From Andrena cerasifolii (lineage: Eukaryota > Arthropoda > Insecta > Hymenoptera > Andrenidae): a stretch of 64,000 bases of DNA. The notes below the pieces were generated by a model. It was not told the origin of the DNA. It did no database searches and saw only the letters and a list, made by a program, of their open reading frames with translations. A program made the position numbers and the translations under genes. The first letter of the stretch is position 1. The number at the start of each line of letters is the position of its first letter. The stretch covers positions 5,035,433 through 5,099,432 of the forward strand of contig NC_135120.1 in assembly GCF_050908995.1 (NCBI RefSeq), read 5' to 3'. Of this stretch, positions 1 through 12,671 are shown in pieces.

Positions 1-3000
1 GATTGAATACCTACACTTATATCACTCGCATCATTTACAATTTTTTTAACCAAATCGTCTGTAATTTTTTGAAGATTCATAGAAGGCTCTCTAACTGATA
101 TTTGTTGATGGCTTTGTACGTTAGATTTTTGGTTTTGATCGGAACATTGTTCTAACTTAACAGATGCTGCAGTTAAAGAAATGCTAGAGCTTTTCGAAGT
201 ATCTAATCGATCGGTTTGCCTAGTATCGTCGACTTTTGTATTAATTTTAGATTCTACTTTGATTTCACAACTGAAACTCTGACTCTTAGAACACGAACTG
301 TCTGCCACTGTGTTAGACTCGTTTGTAACTGTATTATCAAGTCTTTCTGTCTTTACATTACTATAAGCAATATGATTTTGTATTACAGGCACACCATTAT
401 TATTTTGTCCATGAGGTTCGTCGCTTAATCTAATTGCACTGTTACCGTCTATGACTGATTTTACATTGTCTTCGGATGCACTCTCGGGGGCTCTCGACAC
501 TTCGTGTTTAATGTTTGTCTTACCCTGATCATGCTGGTTAATAGAACCTTCTAATTTAACGCTACAACTGTCTTTCTCAGAAAAGTCATTTGCTTGTTGC
601 TGCGTGCATTGCAATAAATTATCACTATCCGCGTTACCGGGTACGGAAGTTGTAACGACAGTCACCGATCCCGTCGCCAGAGGACTGGACACACGTTTAT
701 CGTTACCAGCCACTTCTAAACTAGTCACTAAGTCACTATGACCACTAGTTGTTGATGTTGTCGAAATTGATTTCTCACTAGACGGATCTTTTGTGTCATG
801 CTCGCTGGTGTTTGATATATTGTGATTTAAATGATTCTCAAGATAATTTGCTACAGACACAGGACTTAATCTTTGCGGGCCACTGGACTTAAGAAGTTCC
901 GAATGGGAATTTGAACACATATCACTACTACTAGTTGAGGAAGGCACGTTCTTATTGGTGGTTGGCAGGGAGGATTCCCCTTGGACAGCAGCCTTTGTGC
1001 TGCTTTGTGTTACCGATTCCGTCGCTGGCCTGTGCAAAGGAGATTCTCCTTGATTCGGTGACTTCTCGGAAAGAGCATCCATCGATTCGATGCCCGAGTC
1101 TTCGCCACCTCCCCCGCTGCTGACTCTTTCTGTACCTGCGTCTACCCCGATTGCAATTGGGACCGCAGTTTCGAGCAATTTTTGCTTCACTTTCGCTTCC
1201 GTCACATTGATCTCCCCGATTGGCAAAGTTGGCTTGCTGGAAGCTAAATCAATGCTCTGGGATCTGGGAACTTGGTCCATCGAGTTTCCTATTACCGAAC
1301 CTTGCATAGTTTTCAATAAACTAATTCTTTGTATGTTATCCACCTTGTTTTCTACTACGATCCTATCAACTTGTTTTACATGATTCTGAATCACTCTCTT
1401 GTGAACAAAATGTTCTACTCTATTATGCCTGTTGATGGTAGCATTTGTATCATTCTTTGAAACTATATGGCTCTTCAATTTCTGTCCGACCGTCTGACTT
1501 TTTGTTGCAATGCTCGAATTTGTCTTACAGTTATCCGTATCTGTTTTATTCTTCCCGGAGATGAGCCTGTTTACAGGCGGCTGTGCATTTTTCACGGCAG
1601 TTTCCACGTGCGCAGATACTTTGCCTTCCAGACTGGTAGATGAATTTGAATCATTTTGTGCAGGCATATTCGAAGCTACTAATCCCGGAGTTTCATTCTC
1701 AAATGATAAATTGCTGGTAGGTTTTGCATCTGTATTTGGAATTGTATTAGTGGAAGAACATTCAGGAATGGTCTTCTGACTGTTAAAATGTGTGGCCTCT
1801 GCATCTTGAGATTCTGTAACACATTTAACAGAGATTATTTACCCGGCAAGTTGTATCAATTGATTCATTAACCTATCGAGGATGTGTGCTGTAAATGTAC
1901 AATTTGATGATGCGCACTTGCTGGCCGAGCGCATACCTTATCCGTGCCTCTGCTCTTGCTCGGTTCGTGCGTCTTTTCCGAGCTCGGCCGCGGCTGGTAG
2001 GAGAGAAATTTCTCGCGCCCGTCCAAAATGGATTAGGTAAGAATATCTAATATTTTAACCCCTTGGCCTACAACATCGAGTGAGACTCGTGGTCTCTCGA
2101 TCGGCCCAAGATGGAAAGTACGAGCGAGACTCGTGGTACGTCGATCGGGCGAAACGTAAACACCAAGGGTCAGGCTCGTGGTTAGTAGATAAATCTAAAA
2201 TTGTAGCTTCGGGTATTTATTAGTTTCAGAAATATTAATAAAAAATTATTGTTAAATTTTTTTACAAACTATTTTTTTGAACTGCGTACACGTAGCTCTA
2301 ACGAGGATCCATCCTGCCCCCCCCAATTTATTCTACGGACAGTTGGAGGCGTTCCCCTTACCTCCACGTCCCCCTCAGGCGCCTAAAAGGCACGCGTATT
2401 TAGCTGAAATTCAAAGTCAATTTTCTCGAAAACGAATATTAAACAATTGTATTCTATATATTCGTCTTATTTTGGCCCACAGAATCACCCCCGTAGAGTA
2501 TTGACTATCAGTAGATTAATAGGTATCCACCCTGTATAATAGGATGGATCGTATCCGCATGTTTCTGTTTCAAATTCCCAAACTCACCTCGATTCGCTAC
2601 CATGCTGTACACGCCCATAAGCGAGCGCGTGCCCCCCCGCACTAGTCTAGCCCCAACTAATACTAATACCCGGAACAAGTTGAAAAGTGAAATGCGTTAT
2701 GTCGGAATAAGTTAACAGACATACTAAAAGTTTATTATTATTATCTCGGAAACTAATAAATTACCGAAGCAGCAATTTTAGATTTAGGGTCCACACACCC
2801 TCCCCACCCTTCCCCTCAAACCCCATGTCGATCGGCCACTGGGGCCATTTGGAAGTATAGCCATAGATACTACGACTCAACTTTTCGCCGATGTCTTTTC
2901 ATCTCAGTTATTCCTGGCAGCATACACATGTATTTACTTTGTTGCAACTGCGTAACGGGGCTAACAAGGAGACATTACGGATGTGTAAATCGCTTTTGGA

Positions 3001-6000
3001 ACGACAGTATATGGGGGGCGTAGTACTCATGTAGTATAAAAATACCATTTCGGCTTTCCGTCGAATGGGCCTTCGTTTTCGAGATATTGTAATTTAAAGT
3101 TTTGGTAATTATTTAGAAGTTTTCCATCCTCACCGATTTCAATGATTTTTGGATATGTTAACAAGATCATGATTCTGAACAACTTTTACATACATGTTAC
3201 CGCCGCACGACCTTCGTTTTCGAGATATTTAAGAAAGACTTCTGTTGATTTATTCCGACCCAACGCATTCCAGTTTTCAACTTGTCCCGGGTATTAGTAT
3301 TGGTTGGGGCTAGATTAGTCCGAGGGGCGCGTAAAGCATGATAGCGAACTGATGTGAGTTTAGAGATTTGAACCAGAAACTTGCGGATGCCGCCCGTCAA
3401 CACCCCGACTCATATCGGTTCGCTATCATGCTTTACGCGCCCCCACGCTATTCTAGCCGCAACCAATACTAATACCCGGGACAAGTTGGAAAGTGGAATG
3501 CGTTGCGTCGGAATAAGTCAAAAGAAGTTTTTCGCAAATGTCTTGGAAACGAAGGTCGAGCCGCGGTAACATGTATAGGAAAAAGTTGTTCAGAATCGTG
3601 TCCCCGACATCATATCCAAAAATCATTGAAATCGGTGAGCATGGAAAACTTCTAAATAATTACCGAAGTTTTTAACGTAAGTAGTAATCCAGGTATATAC
3701 CATCTATAGTAACCTACACCCAAGAAGGTTCCGTGGCCACAACGGTAGCGCGTCAGCTTTTCACGCTGGCGGCCGGGATTCAAGTCGTCCGCAACTCACA
3801 TAACTCCTATTTTTTTGTTTTTAACAATTTTTCCCGTGGAAATATATTTTGTGGATATTACGTACCTATTATATAATACGTTACACATTACTCTACGCAA
3901 ATGTTAAACATATTATTCTAATCGTCTCTTTCACCAGTGCTTTCATATTCTTGTACTGCGAAACTATTTCATTCCGAAACTTTCGACGCCTGCGATTGTC
4001 GAGCAGGTAAAGTGCGATAGTCGGTACTTCTGACCGTAAGGGTTATATACGGTCAGAAGTATATATTTCCACGGGAAAAATTGTTAAAAAAAAAAACACA
4101 AAAAAAGGGAGTTATGTGAGTTGTGGGGGACTTGAACCCCGGCCGCCAGGGTGAAAATCTGACGCGCTACCGTTGTGGTCACAGAACCTTCTTGAGTGTA
4201 GTTTACTATAGATGGTATATATCAGGATTACTACGTACGTTAAAAACTTTAAATTACAATATCTCGGAAACGAAGGCCCATTCGACGGAAAGCCGAAATG
4301 GTATTTTCATACTACATGAGTACTACGACCCCAATATATTGTTGTTCCAAAAGCGATTTCCACATCCGTAATGTCCCCTTGTAAGACATGTGCGATCGAC
4401 AACTTCGGACGCTGAGCCGAGCCGTGAAATGGCTTGACGCGTGGCTCACCGCTGGTGTTGATTCGGTGCCGGCGGTCGGAATTTAAACGGTAGGCCAAGG
4501 GGTTAAACATCTAGCCGTATTTGACACATTACATTACATTTAAGTTAACTCAAAAGTATATCAATTTAAACCGCAAACTTCATATTTACCTCCTAAATGC
4601 AGATCTTTTTCATCCATTAGACTTAATCTTCTTCTTTTCTCTTGACTAATTAAGTCCTTTTTTACACCATTCACTTCCGTTAATCTCGAAGCAATCGCAT
4701 TCAAAGTATTATTCTTCTCAATTGCCGATCTATTAATATCGCTATCACTCGTCCGTCTAATTTCCCCCACCTTCTTCACTGTACTGAAATCATTTCCACC
4801 CAAGAGTGTATCGGACTTTCTTATGGACTGGCTTGAATCACCTTTGTAATTAAGTTTCCTCCATTTCGTTTGGTTATCTAAAATTCTACCACCAGACAAC
4901 AAATTTTGTTCACGATGTAAGCCATCCCCAGACTCCGATTTCTTTTTAGAGTCTCTTCTTTTGGTTTTGCCTGCAGAAAAGTATGCAGAAGCATAAGAAA
5001 AATATTTATTAATTGCAATTTTATGTATACGTTAAAGTTACAAAAATAAATAACATTCAGTAAAAGTATAAGCGCAATACACTATCTTACATTAAATTTA
5101 ATAAATCTGCAACTATAACGCAATTTGTTTATTGAAAACAACCCCGAAAAAAATATTAATTACTTATATGTATATTACCTCCTCCTATTTTATGCTCTTG
5201 CATATGGTTTTGAACGTCCATTTCAACTTGATTTTTCGTTAAAGACTGTTGTGTGTTCAAAGGGTGATTTAAAACAGTAGACTTATGCTTCGAAGGAGAT
5301 GGTATTCTGCTGTTCAATGGTATGTCATCGACATCGCTGCTCTTACTGGAACTCGGTTTCGTGATACCAGTTTGAACGCGTACAACATCTACTGGTAATT
5401 CTTGTTTTAAGGCATTAGGTTTTGAAACGACAGTTTGAAGTATATTGTTAACTTTGCTAATAGCGTTGGTGGTATTGATCATTGTAGAATTGGACAAAGG
5501 TAATTTGGACACAGACGAGGTACCTATGATCATGCTTAAGGATGACTTCTTTTGCAGTAATTTGTTCCCGTCTATACACTCCTTCATCTTTTTTAGCTTT
5601 CCCCGTCTTTTTATACTAGTTGAATCGGACTCGCCGTCTTTCAGCGATTTCTTTTCTTTTTTTCTGATTTGTACTACCGAAGCATTACGCCCTCTTAAAG
5701 AAATGTGTAGCGGAGGCACTCTTGGCTCATCACCAGTTCCGGAATTGGGAATGCCAGTAAATATTTTATTTACTGATTTATCGGCTTTTCTAATCGGTGG
5801 TGTGTTCACGAAAGAAACATCAACTTTATAAGCCGGCGTAACAGGCTCAGATTTCTCCAGCTTTAGTCTCAGTTTGATTTTTTCGCCGGGCATTGGACTC
5901 TGCGCAGCTTCTCTGCTAGATTTTACTCTACTATGCTTCAAGCTACCCTCGCTGGCAGTAGATTTTACCGTGGTTTCAGAATCCGATTGATCCGTGTTTG

Positions 6001-9000
6001 TTGTTGTGTCGTTTCTTCTCGAGAAATTGCTGTCGGCATCGTCATCGGAAAATATGGAATTCGATCGGTCATTCGATGGCGATGGAAAGGAAAAGAAATC
6101 ATCTTGGTTATCTACCGCACTTTCTGGTTCCGAATCCGAGCTCTCGCTAGGCATTGGTTCCAGATGCCCGGTTAAAGGATTAATGAGAAACTGTCGTATT
6201 TTACCAGTCGACGTGTACTCCGGTTCAGGTGTCTCTTCTTCAGGCTTAGGAGATTCAGAGGCGTCGACCTTAGTCGCGGGAGAAGCGATATTGTTGTTAG
6301 AAACATGATTAGCGTGAGATCCACATTGCGAAAAGGCACCTGAGACCTGATTTGTAATAGGCAGCCGCGTTGTATTGACCTGCGCACCTTGCGGAATAGA
6401 ATTATTTCGTGCGTTCCACGTGGTCCCGTTAGCGTTACTCGCCGCAACCTGATAATTTCTGCTGAGGATATTTTGACTTTGCCCGTAACGGAAATCGGTT
6501 GTAGCACTCGTATTAACGTTCATATTTTTAAGTTGATTATGATGCAACTGTTGCTGCACATTCAGCGCTTGATTCTGCTGTCCTATGTGAGGCTGCGGTG
6601 GAACCGGTTGCCGTGAGTACGGAGGAGGAGTTTGCTGACGTTGGTTATTTAAGTAACTTAGCCGTTGTTGCGGAGCACCCATGCTCACGGTCGAGTGTTG
6701 CATCAGTGGTTGTTGTTGCAGAAGCGGCTGACTGGAGACTGGCGTGGATGGCAACGATGCGTTTATGTTCTGTTGTTGTATTAAGGATTGCTGTGTAAGC
6801 AGTTGCGGAGTATTTATATTATGTTGCTGCTGCTGAGTTAAAACTTGCTGCTGCTGTTGTTGCTGCTGAAGCAGCAATTGCCGTTGCTGCAAAGGTGTCC
6901 GAATCTGCTGCCCATTAACTGGATGTCTGATTGGAAGCTGACCCTGCAATTGCACCTGTGAAGGTCTGTAAGCCAACTCCTGCCTAATGGGAAACTTTTG
7001 TTGTATTTGTACTTGAGTATGCAGCGACGACGCTGGTTGTTGCATTTGTCCACTAGTAGAAGTTTGATGTACTACTTGTGCCAAATTTTGCCCAGCCGCA
7101 GCAATAACATTAACCGGGTGCTGTTGAGGAATAGTCGAAGGCTGATTAACGTTAACAGTTGCAAATGCTGATGCAGAAGATTGAGACAAGTCAGGAATGA
7201 CTGTTGTTCCACCAATGAGGTCTTCCGTTCTAAGTGAATCTAAATTCGGCGGCGACTCACTAGGCGAAGTTATCTCTTTCCTTCTAACTGTTGGCTTTTT
7301 AGTAGGTCTCATGCGATTAGTAATTCCAGAGCTATCGATAACAGCCGGTGGTAACATTTTCTGACCGGATATCACATTGTTCGGATGCGTGCCAGCATCG
7401 TTTTGTAAAAGATTCACGAGAAGCGGACTGGACAGAGCAACCTGATTCCCATTACCATTTGAATTCCCTGCCAGATTATTATTGTTTGGTGACAGACTAG
7501 ATGCGGTGGTAATCGAAGACTTGTACTGATTCGTCAGCTGACCAGCTGATGCAACCGATTGAGTAGTAGTATGACCAGCCGTTAATGTTGTTACTGTCGT
7601 CAAATTCTCTTGAACAGGATAAGGCGGAGGTGGCTGCACATGGTGCTTAAATTGCATAGCATTTTTAATTGTTGTTGCTTGGGACTCGCGACTATGTATC
7701 GCTTGGGCAGCGTGTGTCATACTAGCGAATGGGAATGGGCCATTGTAATTATTTCTGGGCGATGCACTGGGATTAGTTACTGGTTGGTTTCCAGAGGCAC
7801 CAACATTGCTACTGCCCGATGTAGACTGTACGGATTTTGCAAGAAACGGTGGGATGGGATCACAGTCTGTAGGCGCGACTACATTTGGAGAACGAAACTG
7901 TGGAATTTTCTCCGACGATGTACCTGAAATAAACAACATAATAGGTATTGAAAGACGCGTAATATCTAATAAGTCGATCGGGGATCGCTCTACTCTTATA
8001 GAAACATCTAGAAACATACCAGCTGCTATTATTTGAGCCACATTACGTAACGCTGAAGAAATGCTGGATGTGTTACTTGGACCAGGTAAAGCTGTCTGAG
8101 GATCATTGTCAGCGCTAGCTGTATCGCTAGTGGGTTCATTTTCAGATTTGGCACCACTATCTTGCGACGGTCCTGAATGTAACACGATTTCCTGTGCCTC
8201 CCCACTATAGCGATTGGCTATCCTCAACGATATTACCTAATACACACAATTCACGCATCATCAAAGCAACTTCTTTTCATTTTATTTTAGACCGATAAAG
8301 TACGCGCACCAAAGAAGAAGAAATTAAATTTATAAAATCTACGTAGAATAAAACCAACTGGCATTTTAACCCTTCGTGGTCACACCTTCTTATAATCACA
8401 AGTTGGTCACACGCGGTTCACTGTACCCCGTGGTCATTTTTTGAGTTACCATTTTCGTGTTTTTGAATCTTTTAACTTTTCAGTGATAATTGAACGCTCG
8501 TAATACTTATACAATCATGGTCTAATGGATTTTCCACGGTTGTGCGAAAAAAGCGATTTTTAAATTTTTTTTTCTTTCGATAAATCCCCTTTGGAAGTCG
8601 TAAAGACACGACATTTTAACTTGGAAATTATTCTTGGGGTACAATACACCCCGTGTGACCATGAAGGGTTAAGCTGGTAATTAAGGGGACCTTCCGGTCT
8701 AAAAGTCGATTTTTTTTTACTTCATTTTTCGAATGTTCGACCTTTTAGGAATACGTGTTTAAAAGGATTTGTTGAAATTTGTAAAATTCCCGAAGTTATA
8801 GGCATTTGAATAGCGGCAAATAAATGAGGAACAACCGGGCACTCGGCGCCCACGTAAAACTTTAAACGCGTTTTTCTCAAAACAGTGTTCTCAAAACGGT
8901 GGGACCTGTATCTCCAAAAGTTACTAGGGGGGGGCTGGGGGGGGATACCAGAAAAAATTACAAAAAATGGAAAATTTATAATTTTCAAAGGCGTTGAAAG

Positions 9001-9789
9001 GATGAAAAATGTAGTGTCATTATTTTCTAAAAAAAATACCAGTTTTGTACTTTTTCTGGTTTCCCCCCTAGCCAGAAGTATATTCTTCAAAATAAGAAAA
9101 GTTTCAGTCGAATCGGTTAACTTTTGGAGATACAGGTCCCATCGATTTGGATCAATTTTTTGACGCCCTGACTATAATAACGACTCCCCAGTACCTTCTG
9201 CAATAATTAATTATAAAACAAAAAATATATTTCTATAATGTAAGACATTCTTAATACAATGCAAAAAGTCCCATTAAATTATATACAGTAGTTTTCCTTT
9301 AATTAATTCCTAAAGATCACCTATTTTTTTGGGCTGCAGACCTTAAGGTCCTCTTAATGTATCAATGAGCGTATGTTACCTGGTCTCCTTCAACCTGCAC
9401 CGAAAGAATTCCAAGCTGTGTAAGTGTTGGAGAACCCTGCGCTGCTAATTCTCTAAGACGTAGTGCAGCTTCTCTGGGTATTGAAAATGTGACTCTGACT
9501 GAATTCCATGGCTCTACTTTATTTACTCTTAGCCCATCCCCTTTGTCTATAAACCATAGAACAACATATATCTTTATTCGTATCGATGTCACGTTCGCCG
9601 CTTAACGTTAATGTTGTTTTTAAACATTAGACTTAGGATAGTTTCGACTCCACAAGATTTACCTTTGCAAAGCAAAGATTTAAGACGGTCAATGATAATT
9701 TTAAATTTATGTGGAAACTCAGGATCTTCTAGGTTTCCCTCACACGTTACCACCGTCTCAATCAGATCACCATCACTATCAGCCGCCAT
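1..9789 (-). CDS. Ncoa6: Nuclear receptor coactivator 6 (NCOA6), 5' and central exons; 3' end beyond the left edge
   Basis: Large nuclear coactivator; in mammals it is a subunit of a COMPASS-like MLL3/4 H3K4 methyltransferase complex and binds nuclear receptors. Exons inferred (minus strand): 9663-9789, 9380-9546, 8020-8236, 5179-7923, 4590-4970, 1-1813. All junctions are GT-AG and in phase, giving at least 1816 residues. Residues 1-98 match the conserved N-terminal domain (KVEPWNSVRVTF, then IPREAA and LGILSVQ). The NR box LVNLL, in context SPLLVNLLQND, is residues 339-343 (7406-7420). Then come polyglutamine tracts (6780-6900), a conserved block GKIRQFLINPLTGHLEPM, and the acidic motif EDSGIESMDALSEKSP in the 1-1813 exon. 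The start is the Met of MAADSDGD; an in-frame Met five codons upstream is less likely. The 96-bp intron 7924-8019 has no stop and keeps frame, so a naive ORF reads through it. Very confident of family; exon ends are by hand. Confidence 0.93.
2190..2870. repeat. Copy of dispersed 'GTAGCTTCGGGTATTTATT' repeat family
   Basis: Contains AATTGTAGCTTCGGGTATT and the module CGGAACAAGTTGAAAAGTG. Related copies lie at about 3240-3560, 23830-24220, 24480-24600, 25230-25620 and 46534-47150. The ends carry a 'GGCCGATCG' motif beside CCGAATGGCCC-like TIRs. No coding capacity was recognised. Confidence 0.7.
3729..3800 (+). other. tRNA-like module (Glu-TTC-like), probably non-functional
   Basis: Contains CACAACGGTAGCGCGTCAG (D-arm/A-box-like), a loop with TTC in CTTTTCAC, and GGGATTCAAGTC (T-arm/B-box-like). 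The acceptor stem does not close convincingly. It sits in one arm of an inverted repeat whose other arm (4125-4192) carries the same module reversed, so it is better read as a tRNA-derived part of a transposon than as a gene. Confidence 0.5.
4125..4192 (-). other. Second tRNA-like module, inverted copy
   Basis: Reverse complement reads CACAACGGTAGCGCGTCAG, then TTTTCACCC, then GGGGTTCAAGTCCCC, a cleaner T-arm than the partner at 3729-3800. Mirror-image placement suggests the module was duplicated with the inverted repeat. Confidence 0.5.
8370..8668. mobile_element. TTAA-flanked MITE in NCOA6 intron 2
   Basis: TIRs CCCTTCGTGGTCACAC and GTGTGACCATGAAGGG with TTAA on both sides (8366-8369, 8669-8672). 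About 299 bp, non-coding. Confidence 0.8.
8685..9353. mobile_element. TTAA-flanked MITE, family 'GGGGACCTTCC', copy A
   Basis: Starts GGGGACCTTCCGGTCTAAAA after TTAA (8681-8684); ends AAGGTCCTC before TTAA (9354-9357). Interior blocks are shared with 45488-46027 (reverse orientation) and 59975-60706, for example the stretch around TTTGGAGATACAGGTCCCA. Lies in NCOA6 intron 2. Confidence 0.8.
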
Positions 9790-10301
9790 GACTAGAATGT
9801 ACAATAAATCGATACTATATCCTCTTCAACAGAAATATATTAAAACGAATTTATTACTGCAATGCTACTAAACAACATCTAAATCAGCTTATTCTAAACG
9901 CTGCTTAGAGATAGAAAATAAAACATTCAATCTTGCATTTAACAAAGTAGATTATTAGCAACAGCTATTATTACATTTAATACAATTTACTAGAAATTAA
10001 ATAAATTTAATTACTTACCAACTACAAATCACATAACTACCCAGAGAGCTTACAAACGCCTCGGGGTATCACTACAGTATGTGGCCACAAGGTGCTTGCC
10101 CGTCGGTTTTAAACCGACAGCCCCAAAACCACTCCAGCACTAACAAATATGCTTAATGTTTCTATGGGACAAAATAGAAAATATCTATTAGACAACGTTG
10201 CAATGCATAAGGGAAAGTTTTTTCGCATATATTTTACAATAGTTACAATAAGCTGATGGAGCATTAATAGTTTCAAATTAATCATCAAAACAAAAGAAAA
10301 A
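9790..10301. other. NCOA6 upstream region; no gene seen
   Basis: AT-rich stretch upstream of the NCOA6 start codon. It presumably holds the 5' UTR and promoter. No clear TATA box or other element could be assigned. Confidence 0.5.
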
Positions 10302-10693
10302 TAAGGTGAATGTCCCAATTTCTGCTCATGTCCCCATTTCTGCTCATTTCGTATTTTTCTTATTATTATATGCGTTACGTTTGTACTACAGTTGCAACAA
10401 AATAATTCTAAATTATTTAAACATTAACGCGAGTGTTGCACGAGCTTGGGGCAATACATACATCACTATTTTCATGAGCAGAAATACGGACATTTAGAGC
10501 ATTATATATTTAATTACAAATTACTAATAATTAAACATCTTGAAATATCTTTCTTAAATAGTTTTTGAATTGGTTCATTTATTATTAAAGAATTAATCAA
10601 TTACTCTGCAAATTTTGGTCGCAAACAAATTTTTTACACCTTCTTTATGACGAGTTACCTCTTAAAGGAGCAGAAATTGGGATGTTCACCTTA
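10302..10693. mobile_element. TA-flanked MITE, TIR AGGTGAATGTCCCAATTTC, copy 1
   Basis: Inverted ends AGGTGAATGTCCCAATTTCT and AGAAATTGGGATGTTCACCT, bordered by TA (coordinates include the TA pair). About 390 bp. A near-identical copy in opposite orientation lies at 11132-11517. TA duplication suggests Tc1/mariner-type mobilisation. Confidence 0.85.
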
Positions 10694-11131
10694 CTTATAA
10701 GTGGGTTTAAACTTTCATTCGATTAATACTTGAGTTATAGAACGTAAAATAATTATAAATAATATAAAATTTGATTAATTCTCTATAAAATAAATTAATT
10801 CGTTATTTATCATCAAAATATAGATTTGAATATATAACAAATAAAGATTGTTTGTTAATCGCTATCTGATAGTGTGATAACAACGGAATACAATAAAAAA
10901 AATTAAAAATAACAATATATTATTTTACAATTATAATAATAGAAAATGAATGTGCTTCTACATTTTGAACTTATTTAAGCACGGTATAAAGAAATATATC
11001 TGAAAAAATTAATATAATTATTCATTCCTATATGTTTATATTAGAATTTATATATACAGTTACTCATAAAATTGAGCGTACACCTAAGTTGGTAATGAAA
11101 ATTGGCGGGAAAATGAATACAAATACACAAG

Positions 11132-11517
11132 GGTGAATGTCCCAATTTCTGCTCATTTAAGAGGTAACTCGTCATAAAGGTGTAAAAAATTTGTTTGTGA
11201 TGAAAATTTGCAGAGTAATTGATTAATTCTTTAATAATAAATCAACCAATTTAAAAACTATTTAAGAAAGATATTTCAAGATGTTTAACTATTAGTAATT
11301 TGTAATTAAATATATAATGCTCTAAATGTCCGTATCTCTGCTCATGAAGAATAGCGACGTATGTATTGCCCCAAGCTCGTGCAACACTCGCGTAGATGTT
11401 TAAATAATTTAGAATTATTTTGTTACAACTGTTGTACAAACGTAACGCATATAATAATAAGAAAAATACGAAATGAGCAGAAATGGAGACATGAGCAGAA
11501 ATTGGGACATTCACCTC
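11132..11517. mobile_element. MITE copy 2, nested in the Tc1 element
   Basis: Reverse-oriented copy of 10302-10693, sharing the TIR GGTGAATGTCCCAATTTCTG and the interior. It lies inside the Tc1 boundaries, so it inserted after the Tc1 arrived. Confidence 0.85.
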
Positions 11518-11714
11518 ATATTCAAAAATGAAAATACAATATATATTTTATTCGTATATGTTACCAAATAATACGTAAAAAAATTCTAAATAAAACGGAC
11601 TATTGGTCTATATTTAATAAAAATGGTGAAAGTACACGTATTTTAGTGACAAAAAACTGAGCGTACACCTTGTTAAAATACTATTTACAAACTTATACTA
11701 TATTGTTTCATTTA

Positions 11715-12671
11715 TTAATACTTCGTCGCATATCCCCTGGCATCAATTACGGCTTGATTAATAAATTAGGTGTTTTATTAAAGAAGGAGGAATGTTTTCC
11801 CAGTCTTCCCCCAACTTTCGTTTGAAATCTTCTATATTCGTAAAATTGTTATTTGCCATCCTGGATTTTATTTCTCCCCAGACATTCTTGATGGGATTGA
11901 GATCAGGTGACTGGGGAGGTGTTTTTAGCATCTTTGGGATGTTATACAGCAACCATAATTGAACTATATATGATGTATGCTTTGGGTCCTTATCTTGTTG
12001 AAAATTTTTTGCTGAAATTTTTCTGCTGAATCTTTTAGATTCTTCTTCAAGATATTTAAGTACTTAATTCTGTCCATTATGCCCATCTATGTATTCGATA
12101 CTTCCGGTACCGTTTGCACCTATACATCCCCATAACATAACGGATCCTCCTCCGTGCTCAACCGTTGGACATGTATTTCTATGGCGGTGCTCAGTATTTG
12201 GCTGCGGCCATACGATTTGCTTCCTTCCATCCCGTCCAAAAAAATTGATTTTAGTCTCATCAGAGAATATAAGATTTTCCCAAAAACTTTCGTCAAAATT
12301 TACAAACGTTTTTGCAAATTCTATGCGTTTCTGCCTATTTGCTTTGGAGATATATGGTTTCTTTCGTGCGACTTGGCCATTATATCCCTCTTTTAACAAC
12401 TGAGTTAACGAAACACCTAACGTTAACTTCCGCACACTTGTACTTGGATTTGTTTTAATTTGTTGACAAATGAGTCGTTCATCAGTGTTCGACAATATTT
12501 TCTTTCTTCCTCGACCAGATGTATTTCGGACTGTTCCATCGTATTTTTTTGTACGGTAAAATGTTTTCTGCCAACTATTTTCCCTACTCGACAAAAGGAT
12601 TTACCTTGCGAATATAATTTGACAATAAGATTTCGTATTGAAATGTCAGTCTGCTTTCTCTTATTAGCCAT
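11715..12671 (-). pseudogene. Tc1 transposase, frameshifted and catalytically dead
   Basis: Pieces of one Tc1 transposase: N-terminal helix-turn-helix (MANKRKQTDISIRNLIVKLY at 12671), middle segment with the first catalytic Asp (FSDETKINFFG), second Asp in FQQDKDPKHTS, and C-terminus ending ARGYATKY at 11715. The pieces lie in different frames with breaks near 12423-12594, 12064 and 11758. Exactly 34 residues separate the second Asp from the place of the catalytic Glu (DD34E), but that position reads NPIKNVW, Lys instead of Glu. The element therefore cannot move itself. Confidence 0.9.

Larger units (their letters stand above)
2954..4391. repeat. Chained inverted repeats
   Basis: Three overlapping inverted pairs are visible: 2954-3110 with 4238-4391, 3103-3240 with about 3560-3665, and about 3668-3850 with 4060-4245. 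Together they could fold into a branched hairpin. Arms contain the phrases CCATTTCGGCTTTCCGTCG and its complement. Confidence 0.75.
2059..4502. mobile_element. Composite TTAA-flanked TIR element in NCOA6 intron 5
   Basis: Inverted ends CCCCTTGGCCTAC (from 2059) and GTAGGCCAAGGGG (to 4502), each bordered by TTAA (2055-2058, 4503-4506). TTAA duplication is typical of piggyBac-type transposition. No transposase is visible. The interior carries members of at least one other repeat family, so it is a nest, not one element. Confidence 0.75.
1814..4589 (-). other. NCOA6 intron 5, filled with nested repeats
   Basis: This 2776-bp intron lies between donor GGAG|GTAAAT (4589/4590) and acceptor TTACAG|AATC (1814/1813). 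Phase is 1 on both sides. The GC-rich stretch about 1920-2040 is not explained. Almost all the rest is the composite TIR element described separately. Confidence 0.8.

Noticed and set aside
3729..3800. Functional tRNA-Glu gene
   Set aside because: The acceptor stem does not pair and the module is mirrored in an inverted repeat.
5445..6798. Plus-strand open frames
   Set aside because: They are shadows of the NCOA6 coding exon on the minus strand.
12241..12262. Second hammerhead (CTGATGAG on the minus strand)
   Set aside because: It is the transposase codon run for FSDETK; no stem II or GAAA box follows.
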